DNA of 5,677 nucleotides. It comes from Desulfobulbaceae bacterium. GTDB taxonomy: Bacteria; Desulfobacterota; Desulfobulbia; Desulfobulbales; Desulfocapsaceae. The notes below the pieces were generated by a model. The model searched no databases and was not told where the DNA came from. It saw only the letters and a program-made list of their open reading frames with translations. The number at the start of each line of letters is the position of its first letter. Within the stretch, counting starts at the first letter, position 1. The position numbers and the translations under genes are program-made. Shown one piece after another: positions 1 through 5,379 of this stretch. The stretch spans positions 1-5,677 of the forward strand of contig JAUVON010000200.1 in assembly GCA_030599175.1 (NCBI GenBank). The letters run 5' to 3'.

Positions 1-789
1 GATAGCTTTGAGTTTTTTTCCGCCCTTACCGATCACAATCCCCTTTTGCGAATTCTTCTCAAGCACTATGCTTGCATGTATCGTTACAAGCCTGCTCTTC
101 TCTTCTTTAAATGAATCAATGAGAACTGCTGTTGAATAGGGAATTTCCTGGCTGGTCAACAGGAAGACCTTTTCTCTGATTATCTCACCGCATAAAAATC
201 TTTCACTGGCATCTGTAGGAATATCTTCCGGGAAATACCTGGGGCCGGTGGGCAAAATCGTTACTATTTCAGTTAATAAATTGTCAGTACCCTCACCATT
301 AAGTGCCGACAGGGGTATCAATGCACGAAATGGGTATAGCCTGGAATAACTTCCTATCATCGGCAAGAGTTTTTCTCGCTCAACCAGGTCAATTTTATTC
401 AAAACCATAATTGCAGGACATTGTATCTTTTCCATATAGGACAAAAACTCCTGCTGTTTTTCCTTCTGTATTTTTTCCGGTAAAGGAAGTGAAACATCGA
501 CCAGGAAGATGACGCTATCGACATCCATCAGACTATCCATTGCCACTCGTACCATTTCAGTGTTGAGTGGATCCCTGGATTTATGCAAACCTGGAGTATC
601 GAGGAAAACGATCTGATAATCCTCACAATTAAGGATCCCGGATATCCGGTTTCTTGTAGTTTGTGGTTTTGGTGTGACTATTGATATTTTCTGGCCGAGC
701 AGCTTATTCATAAGGGTCGACTTTCCTGCATTAGGGGGGCCGACAATTGCCACAAGGCCGGATTTAACCGGTTTTTCAAAATGATTCAT
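1..789 (-). CDS. era: GTPase Era, C-terminus cut by window edge
   Basis: Era is an essential GTPase that binds the 3' end of 16S rRNA and helps assemble the 30S subunit, coupling it to growth and cell division. The visible 263 residues begin at the ATG at 789. The G1 loop is GPPNAGKST (residues 17-25), the switch region is KPQTTRNR (41-48), G3 is DTPG (64-67), G4 is NKID (131-134) and G5 is SAL (161-163). The KH-domain entry (ERFLCGEIIREK, then the GKGGKK loop near the edge) is seen from about residue 205 onward. E. coli Era has about 301 residues, so roughly 35-40 are missing and lie off the left edge; the frame is open to base 1. The Shine-Dalgarno sequence upstream of the ATG is poor, but conserved alignment of the G1 region supports this start. 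G1 has Ala where many Era proteins have Val, which is a mild substitution. The gene is transcribed divergently from the exoribonuclease gene. Identification is firm. Confidence 0.97.
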   Translation of the reverse strand, partial: MNHFEKPVKSGLVAIVGPPNAGKSTLMNKLLGQKISIVTPKPQTTRNRISGILNCEDYQIVFLDTPGLHKSRDPLNTEMVRVAMDSLMDVDSVIFLVDVSLPLPEKIQKEKQQEFLSYMEKIQCPAIMVLNKIDLVEREKLLPMIGSYSRLYPFRALIPLSALNGEGTDNLLTEIVTILPTGPRYFPEDIPTDASERFLCGEIIREKVFLLTSQEIPYSTAVLIDSFKEEKSRLVTIHASIVLEKNSQKGIVIGKGGKKLKAI

Positions 790-815
790 AAGAGTCAGAA
801 TAATAATTAAATAAT

Positions 816-844
816 TAAATAAAGAGTAGCATAAGTGTGTGCAA
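816..844 (-). promoter_or_regulatory. Candidate sigma70-like promoter of era
   Basis: Read on the minus strand there is a TTGCAC -35 box (844-839), a 17-bp spacer and a TATTTA -10 box (821-816), about 27 bp before the era ATG. The -35 box and spacing are good; the -10 match is only moderate and the region is very AT-rich, so chance matches are likely. Confidence 0.4.
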
Positions 845-860
845 AAAAATATTACACACT
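834..860. repeat. Short dyad at the era promoter
   Basis: A perfect 7-bp inverted repeat, AGTGTGT (834-840) and ACACACT (854-860), is separated by 13 A/T-rich bases and overlaps the proposed era -35 box. It could be an operator or a weak hairpin. No specific regulator is recognised. Confidence 0.35.
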
Positions 861-868
861 ATATTGAT

Positions 869-1015
869 CTAGGAGTTTGTCCGAGAATAAGCATTTTGTT
901 TAAAATCGAGGTTTTCCAAAAAAATAAGCACAGCCATATACGTGATATTGCGAGCATTATATTTTTGAAAATAACGAAGAGTTTGGGCGAAATGCATTCT
1001 CGGACAAGCTCCTAG
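869..1015. mobile_element. 147-bp palindromic MITE-like element
   Basis: The left end CTAGGAGTTTGTCCGAGAAT (869-888) and the reverse complement of the right end (996-1015) agree at 19 of 20 positions. Similarity continues inward: gcattt follows in both arms after a two-base offset, and an A-rich block at about 915-926 mirrors a T-rich block near 957-968. The whole element is therefore one imperfect palindrome centred near 941-942, able to form a long hairpin. It has no coding capacity, so any mobility would depend on a transposase elsewhere. Both ends lie in CTAG. A C-TA-element-TA-G arrangement would match IS630/Tc1-type insertion, which favours CTAG and duplicates TA, but CTAG is itself palindromic and the duplication cannot be proved from one copy. 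A REP/BIME-type repeat is the alternative. The structure is certain; the class is inference. Confidence 0.6.
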
Positions 1016-1054
1016 GTTTCACAGTATCCATAAATAAATCCACAGTGCCAAAAT

Positions 1055-1085
1055 TATAATGCTATTCAAATATATTGCTTATACT
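1055..1085 (+). promoter_or_regulatory. Weak candidate promoter boxes for the RNase operon
   Basis: A perfect TATAAT occurs at 1055-1060 and a TATACT at 1080-1085, between the palindromic element and the start codon at 1124. Neither has a convincing -35 box at 16-18 bp. The RNase-DAC operon must be transcribed from somewhere in this region or from within the element, so one of these is plausible but unproven. Confidence 0.25.
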
Positions 1086-1123
1086 TTCTATGAACCCACC
1101 TTTTTTGAACAATCAATAGATTT

Positions 1124-3127
1124 ATGATTATCGCCGGAAAACTCATTGAATATCTCGATAACGGCAGATTCATCTGCGCTCTGGTAACAGAGAGTCAGCC
1201 CAAACGGCTCCGTCTCCTCAACCAGAACGGCCGGGAAGTAAACCTGCCTGTTTCACGGGTTGTCCACTGTTCAAACGAAGTCCATTCCACGGAACTAAGT
1301 CGAGAATCTCTTACCAGACATCTTCGTGATACCACCGAAAAACGGGGTTCTCTCATGGACAGAATCAACCTGGAAGAAATATGGGAACTCACGGCAGAAG
1401 AACCAAATCCTTCCTTCAGTCCGGCCTTTTTAGCAGAATTGATTTTTGGTGAGGAGGCGAACGATGATATTGTTTCCGCATTCCTCAGGTCTGTATTTAC
1501 CGACAGGCTTTTCTTCAAATATAATGAAGGCCGCATTAAGGTTAACAGCCCCGAACAGGTTGAAAAACTACAAATTCAGCGACAAAAGGAAGAAAAGAAG
1601 CTTCAGCTGATCAATGATGGTGCAAACGCTGTTACCGAACTCATCACAGCTAAAGAAACGCGAAATGAACTTGGTCCTCTTCTGAGAGAAACACTTCATA
1701 TAATCCGTGACTACTATGTCTTTGGCAGTGAAGCCAAACATGCAACTATAGCAAAACAGATCCTTAAGACAACCAACCTGACCAAGCCCCATGACCCCTT
1801 CCATTTACTGGTCAAGGCAGGGCTCTGGGGCGCCAATGAAAATATCCCTCTGCTGCGAAATGAATTGCCTGTAAATTTTTCTCTTGAGGCTCGGCAGCAG
1901 GCTGAACTCATTTTACAGCGCGGTCAGGATGAACTTTTCAAGGATTCCGGAAGAGTTGATTATTGTCACCTTTCCCCTATCACTATTGATGGCCCGACCA
2001 CCCTCGACTTTGATGATGCCCTCACTGTTGAAGAACAGGACGGCAATTATCTTGTGGGCATCCATATTTCTGATGTTGCCCATTATGTTCGCCCGGGGGA
2101 TCCTCTTTTCCAGGAAGCAATGCGTCGGGGAACATCAATATACTTCCCCGAGGGGCAGATTCCGATGCTGCCCCGCCACCTCTCCCAGGGAATCTGCAGC
2201 CTGATCCAAGATGAAACACGGGCTGCTTTCAGTTTCATGATCCTGCTATCCGGTGAAGCCGAGGTCTTGAAGGTGAAGATTGTGCCTTCTGTTATCAAGG
2301 TTGCAAGACGTCTCACTTATGACCAGGTTGATCGGATGCTTGAGAGTGATAAGGAGATAGGTCTGTTCAATATGCTGCGAAAAAAACTCCGGCAGCGAAG
2401 AATTAAAAACAACGCCCTCCTTCTCCCCTTCCCCGATGTCAATATCTTTATTGATCATCAGGGGCAGGTTAATGTAAACTTAGGAAAAAGTGACACTCCA
2501 GCCAGAACCATTGTCTCGGAAATGATGATCCTGACTAACAGCGAAGCCGCCAAGTATGTTGCCGATCGTATGGTTCCCGGACTCTTCAGGTCACAACCTG
2601 TACTGAAAAACAGAATAGTTTTTGGTGAAGATGACGATCTGTTCCAGAACACCCTTCAGCGTAAACAACTGCCACGGGGCGAATTCTCAACCACTGCAAA
2701 ACCCCACAGCGGACTTGGTGTCTCCCATTATACAACCGTCACCTCCCCCATCAGAAGATTGCTCGACCTGGTAATGCAGCATCAGCTCAATACCATTGTT
2801 CGCAGACAGGAGCCTTGTTTCACGGAAGAAATGTGTAAAGATTTTACTTCTGTGCTCTCTCGCACTATCAGTGCTGCAAATAATGTTCGCCAACAGCGTC
2901 AACGGTATTGGCTGCTCAAATACTTAGCTGATCGTAAAGGGCAGCTTATGGATGCACTGATCATTCAGGTTGGCCCCAAAAGAGCAAACCTTCTGCTGAC
3001 TGACATTCTTATGGATATTGATCTACCGACGCCTGCCGGTTCCGGGCTCACGGCCAACACCATTGTAAAAATTCGAATCGTAAAATCCGACCCGCTCGAT
3101 AATGTTGTCCGCTTCGACTGGGGTTAA
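1124..3127 (+). CDS. RNB-domain 3'-5' exoribonuclease (RNase II/R family)
   Basis: This is a 667-residue hydrolytic exoribonuclease that should degrade RNA from the 3' end to 5' nucleoside monophosphates in the cytoplasm. An N-terminal beta-rich OB/SH3-like segment (about 1-50) is followed by a helical, probably winged-helix region with a charged coiled-coil-like stretch near 145-160. The RNB catalytic domain runs from about 280 to 590. The metal-binding aspartates D289, D295, D297 and D298 have the same spacing as D201, D207, D209 and D210 of E. coli RNase II. GIHISDVAHYV lies at 312-322, and HSGLGVSHY (528-536) leads to TSPIRR (540-545), which carries the catalytic arginine. The last ~80 residues would be a short, diverged S1-like domain. 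The length and the absence of clear cold-shock RNP motifs place it nearer compact RNase II/R proteins such as those of cyanobacteria than E. coli RNase R (813 residues). The ATG has no good Shine-Dalgarno sequence, but family-like residues begin at once. It is the first gene of an operon with the DAC-like gene. The exact subclass (II or R) is unresolved, so no symbol is given. Confidence 0.95.
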   Translation: MIIAGKLIEYLDNGRFICALVTESQPKRLRLLNQNGREVNLPVSRVVHCSNEVHSTELSRESLTRHLRDTTEKRGSLMDRINLEEIWELTAEEPNPSFSPAFLAELIFGEEANDDIVSAFLRSVFTDRLFFKYNEGRIKVNSPEQVEKLQIQRQKEEKKLQLINDGANAVTELITAKETRNELGPLLRETLHIIRDYYVFGSEAKHATIAKQILKTTNLTKPHDPFHLLVKAGLWGANENIPLLRNELPVNFSLEARQQAELILQRGQDELFKDSGRVDYCHLSPITIDGPTTLDFDDALTVEEQDGNYLVGIHISDVAHYVRPGDPLFQEAMRRGTSIYFPEGQIPMLPRHLSQGICSLIQDETRAAFSFMILLSGEAEVLKVKIVPSVIKVARRLTYDQVDRMLESDKEIGLFNMLRKKLRQRRIKNNALLLPFPDVNIFIDHQGQVNVNLGKSDTPARTIVSEMMILTNSEAAKYVADRMVPGLFRSQPVLKNRIVFGEDDDLFQNTLQRKQLPRGEFSTTAKPHSGLGVSHYTTVTSPIRRLLDLVMQHQLNTIVRRQEPCFTEEMCKDFTSVLSRTISAANNVRQQRQRYWLLKYLADRKGQLMDALIIQVGPKRANLLLTDILMDIDLPTPAGSGLTANTIVKIRIVKSDPLDNVVRFDWG

Positions 3128-3135
3128 TCGCCTTG
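3120..3135 (+). promoter_or_regulatory. Translational coupling site: G-rich SD over the stop, TTG start
   Basis: The RNase gene ends at TAA (3125-3127) and the next frame starts with TTG at 3133. A GGGG run (3120-3123), the only Shine-Dalgarno-like sequence, sits inside the last codons of the RNase gene about 9 bases upstream. The second frame is closed by TAA at 3100, and TTG is the first usable start. The next in-frame ATG is codon 110, well inside the conserved protein. The ATG at 3137 is out of frame and leads to a stop after 13 codons. Confidence 0.6.
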
Positions 3136-4569
3136 GATGCCACTTTTTTTATTAACAGATGTATTTGTGAAACACTAAGCGGGCTACGAGACGGATTGTC
3201 TCTTTTTTCGGGACAGAGCCGTGCGGCAGTCATTTTTGCACTGGCCGAGGATGATGAGTTATCTATATGTGATCCACAAAATATTTTACGAGGATACGAA
3301 CCAAAGCTGAAAAACATCTATTTCAATAACGACAACTGGTGTAAACCGGTTGAAAGAAAGGCACCCTACAATTCATACAACTATATAGAACCACAAGAAA
3401 ATCTACACCTTGACGGGCTTATATCGTATGGAGGCAGTTCATCTCCTGTTTATTACCAGATGTGGTTCACCGAACATCACCCCACTCTCTGCTCCATCGG
3501 TCCGACTGAATGCTGGCTCGAACATGCCGTACTCAGACTTTCACACGATATAGCCAATGACAGTTCACTCTATACAGGAATTTCCGGCAGCTTTCTTCGA
3601 GAGTATGCCAGCCATGCGGTTCGGGACTACATAGTTGATAAAGCCAACCAGACTATTGGGCTCGATTATCATATCCGAATTTATCCTGTTCTGGATGCTA
3701 TCCTGGGTATCTCCAAAACCAATGAGGAAGGAGCGAGGCCGATTGGCAAGCTGACCTTTGTTGAGCCGCGTTTTTTAGACACTATCAATTTTCTTGCCCG
3801 ATTCAAGAGCGATGAAAGGCCTCCCCTTAACAATTTTAAACATGTGCGCAAACTTTTACAGACAGTTGAGCATTCAGATCATACCCTTATCTCAGACGGT
3901 ATCACCATCCTGGGCATAGGCGACAGCAGGATTTCTCAATTTCATATTACTGTAGAGTTTCAGGGTAAACTTGGTTTTATCAGCGCCGGTGACGAGAAAA
4001 TATGCAGTTTTCAGGATGGCAGTTATAGCTCCAATACACACCGGGCAAAACTTTTTGAGGTGGAAGAAACTCTTCTTGATTTCAACCTGGAGACATCTTC
4101 AAGAAATGATCTTTTCCGGATTGTTGCGAATCTTGTTCATAATGCGGAAGATAAAACATTCGGTTGTACTTTTGTCCTTGATTTAGCGAAGTCTCCTGCA
4201 GATACAGCCGGCCAGATCCTCACTCCTCCCCTTGACTTACAAAACCCGAATAAACTTAGACTGGCCGGAGCTCTTGCCAGGGTTGATGGTGCCTTACATA
4301 TTAGAACCGACCTCCACCTCTACTCTTTTGCCTGCCTTCTGGACGGCCATAGAATCAAAAATGAAAACAGGGCCCGGGGAGCACGCTATAACTCTGCTCT
4401 GAGATTTACAGCACAGTATCCGGAAACTATCGTTGTCGTCGTTTCAGCCGACAGGCCGGTTTCAATCTTTCAGGACGGAAAAGAAATTCTAAGCGGATAC
4501 ACAGGTGGTGATTCATCGCAATGCAATCTTTTTCCTTTGCCGCTTGAGGAATGGCTGAAATGTGGGTAG
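3133..4569 (+). CDS. Diadenylate cyclase-like protein (DAC/DisA_N domain, N-terminal sensor region)
   Basis: This 478-residue protein probably makes, or derives from enzymes that make, c-di-AMP from two ATP. The C-terminal domain (about 330-460) fits the DAC fold: a hydrophobic strand GCTFVLDL, then DGA (D385, G386, A387) within LARVDGALHI, then RGARYNSA (415-422), then a VVVVSAD-type strand and a final SIFQDGKEI hairpin. In canonical DAC enzymes the second motif is GTRHRAA, whose RHR contacts ATP; here it is R418-Y419-N420. The first ~320 residues resemble the sensor region I know as DACNV. They carry QMWFTEHHP (109-117), CSIGPTECWLEH, TGISGSFLREYASHAVRD, ILGISKT and NFKHVRKLL. I recall these blocks as widely conserved in this family, though I could not search. 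No transmembrane segment or signal peptide is apparent, so it should be soluble. The TTG start lies 5 bases after the RNase stop, implying co-expression. Family membership is strong; catalytic activity is uncertain because of the RYN motif. Confidence 0.85.
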   Translation: MDATFFINRCICETLSGLRDGLSLFSGQSRAAVIFALAEDDELSICDPQNILRGYEPKLKNIYFNNDNWCKPVERKAPYNSYNYIEPQENLHLDGLISYGGSSSPVYYQMWFTEHHPTLCSIGPTECWLEHAVLRLSHDIANDSSLYTGISGSFLREYASHAVRDYIVDKANQTIGLDYHIRIYPVLDAILGISKTNEEGARPIGKLTFVEPRFLDTINFLARFKSDERPPLNNFKHVRKLLQTVEHSDHTLISDGITILGIGDSRISQFHITVEFQGKLGFISAGDEKICSFQDGSYSSNTHRAKLFEVEETLLDFNLETSSRNDLFRIVANLVHNAEDKTFGCTFVLDLAKSPADTAGQILTPPLDLQNPNKLRLAGALARVDGALHIRTDLHLYSFACLLDGHRIKNENRARGARYNSALRFTAQYPETIVVVVSADRPVSIFQDGKEILSGYTGGDSSQCNLFPLPLEEWLKCG

Positions 4570-4571
4570 CA

Positions 4572-4676
4572 ATCCAGATGGAATCGTAAAAAACTTCATA
4601 TGCGAGGCGCATAAATTTCCTGTTGTTTCGGCGTACTAAGGTACGTCGCAATGACAGGAAATTTATAGCAACGAAG
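4572..4676. repeat. Hairpin-forming intergenic repeat
   Basis: A 13-bp perfect inverted repeat, ATAAATTTCCTGT (4611-4623) and ACAGGAAATTTAT (4654-4666), encloses a second stem. That stem is formed by CGGCGTAC (4629-4636) and GTACGTCG (4640-4647), one wobble pair aside, with a short loop between. The flanks GATGGAATCGTAAAAAA (from about 4579) and AGCAACGAAGAC resemble short intergenic repeats I have seen in sulfate-reducer genomes, but only one copy is in view. It lies between convergent genes, so it may also help end transcription. The outer limits given are approximate. Confidence 0.5.
4588..4612 (-). terminator. Possible weak terminator of the small minus-strand gene
   Basis: On the minus strand a 5-bp stem with a 3-base loop (ATGCG-CCT-CGCAT, 4612-4600) is followed, after six bases, by six T residues (4593-4588). 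The larger hairpin at 4611-4666 precedes it. The stem is short and the T-run is displaced, so activity is doubtful. Confidence 0.3.
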
Positions 4677-4704
4677 ACAGATGAAGATTTTTTTCGGTTT
4701 CATA

Positions 4705-4959
4705 TTAGATGTCGAGTGCCCACTCGGGAATATGAGCCACAATATAGTTCTGGACCGCCTCCTGTTTCTCAAATTTACTCACATCTTTAACGATTTCCAT
4801 AATCTCATCATAATCAAACCAGCAAAGTTCTTTATTGTCGCGGTTATATACCGTCAGGATCCTTCGATCTTGCCGTTCAATATCTTCTTCTTCCTGAATA
4901 GCACCAATAAGCCTGCTCGCCTCTTCTACACTGAGATATTTTATTTCTTTATCACTCAT
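4705..4959 (-). CDS. Small acidic hypothetical protein
   Basis: This 84-residue protein is not one I recognise. I chose the ATG at 4959 because a GGGG Shine-Dalgarno sequence (4969-4966) sits six bases before it. An ATG two codons upstream (4965) and a TTG at 4983 are in frame but overlap the ribosome site or the terminator T-run. The product is rich in Glu and Asp, with an EEASRLIGAIQEEEDIERQD helix-like segment, a beta-like RRILTVYNRDNKELCWFD stretch and a helical EIMEIVKDVSKFE segment. It is probably soluble, with one Cys and no metal motif. It converges with the DAC-like gene and follows rpmB, whose terminator ends 22 bp before its start, so it needs either read-through or a promoter inside the rpmB end. 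The good ribosome site and sensible composition favour a real gene; the function is unknown. Confidence 0.7.
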   Translation of the reverse strand: MSDKEIKYLSVEEASRLIGAIQEEEDIERQDRRILTVYNRDNKELCWFDYDEIMEIVKDVSKFEKQEAVQNYIVAHIPEWALDI

Positions 4960-4981
4960 CTTCATCCCCGTACTTGATGGC

Positions 4982-5018
4982 AAAAAAAAAGGCGAGCAGG
5001 AATTACTTCCTCTCGCCT
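4982..5018 (-). terminator. Intrinsic terminator after rpmB
   Basis: On the minus strand GGCGAG (5017-5012) pairs with CTCGCC (4996-4991). An inner GGAA/TTCC stem surrounds a GTAA tetraloop, with small bulges between the two stems. Nine T residues (4990-4982) follow directly. The hairpin begins about 22 bp after the rpmB stop, an ideal Rho-independent layout. Confidence 0.9.
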
Positions 5019-5040
5019 CAATTATTCTATAAACTGTATA

Positions 5041-5235
5041 CTATGCCGGTTTTACTACTGCACCAGATCTGATGCAACGAGTACAAACTCTGCCCCTTTT
5101 AGTGCTTCCACTTGAAGTCACCATACGCACTTTCTTAAGATTGGGAAGCCATCTCCTCCTCGTCTTATTATGTGCATGGGAAACATTATTTCCTGTCAAC
5201 GGGCCTTTGCCGCAAATCTCACATACCTTAGCCAT
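5041..5235 (-). CDS. rpmB: 50S ribosomal protein L28
   Basis: L28 is a small component of the large ribosomal subunit. The 64-residue product starts [12 protein letters not shown] and contains the family signature [15 protein letters not shown] (15-29) followed by PNLKKVR, which binds rRNA. Two CxxC pairs, C5/C8 and C51/C54, form the zinc-ribbon type of L28; zinc-free paralogues that replace the cysteines occur in some bacteria. The length is normal for the short L28 class. The ATG at 5235 has a strong AGGGAGA ribosome site (5249-5243) about seven bases upstream. The gene appears monocistronic: it has its own promoter-like sequence at 5309-5337 and a strong terminator at 4982-5018. L33 (rpmG), the usual neighbour in many bacteria, is not next to it here. 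Confidence 0.98.
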   Translation of the reverse strand: MAKVCEICGKGPLTGNNVSHAHNKTRRRWLPNLKKVRMVTSSGSTKRGRVCTRCIRSGAVVKPA

Positions 5236-5308
5236 CTTTAACTCTCCCTATATTTCAATCTGGTAAAAGCTCTATCTGTATAAGCAAAAAAATATTTCAG
5301 AATCACGC

Positions 5309-5337
5309 AATATACCCACTACCGAACATGATGGCAA
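5309..5337 (-). promoter_or_regulatory. Candidate sigma70 promoter of rpmB
   Basis: On the minus strand TTGCCA (5337-5332) is followed by a 17-bp spacer and TATATT (5314-5309). Both boxes are close to consensus with optimal spacing. Transcription would begin near 5302, giving a leader of roughly 67 bases before the rpmB ATG. The site lies in the 144-bp gap after the Rieske gene, in which I see no intrinsic terminator for that gene. Confidence 0.6.
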
Positions 5338-5379
5338 GGAATTTTACGCTTGATACTGATCAGCTTTAGCGGAGGCCAA

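Larger units (their letters stand above)
790..1123. other. Divergent intergenic region between era and the RNase gene
   Basis: This 334-bp AT-rich stretch has no supportable protein-coding gene. It holds the candidate era promoter, the short dyad at 834-860, the 147-bp palindromic element at 869-1015, and weak -10-like boxes serving the plus-strand gene. I see no riboswitch-like fold that I can name and no tRNA or small-RNA signature beyond the palindrome itself. Confidence 0.7.

Noticed and set aside
1016..1123. Possible c-di-AMP (ydaO-type) riboswitch upstream of the RNase-DAC operon
   Set aside because: The space is too short and AT-rich, and no conserved ydaO core or pseudoknot elements can be seen.
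1195..1536. 113-codon minus-strand frame inside the RNase gene
   Set aside because: Its low-complexity Ser/Arg-rich product is an antisense shadow of a certain coding region; the other frames of 64-106 codons within 1568-3317 are rejected for the same reason.
3137..3178. ATG at 3137 as an alternative start after the RNase gene
   Set aside because: It is out of frame with the DAC-like protein and stops after 13 codons.
3971..4186. 71-codon plus-strand frame inside the DAC-like gene
   Set aside because: It is out of frame with a clearly conserved protein and has no recognisable product.
4713..4726. Perfect 6-bp stem CGAGTG-CC-CACTCG at the end of the small minus-strand gene
   Set aside because: It lies within codons near the C-terminus, has only a 2-base loop and is not followed by a T-run on either strand, so no terminator is called.
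4681..4977. 98-codon plus-strand frame opposite the small minus-strand gene
   Set aside because: The translation is rich in Phe, Ile and Asn without family resemblance, lies antisense to a frame with a good ribosome site, and its own start lacks a clear one.
5072..5266. 64-codon plus-strand frame
   Set aside because: It is antisense to rpmB, whose identity is certain.
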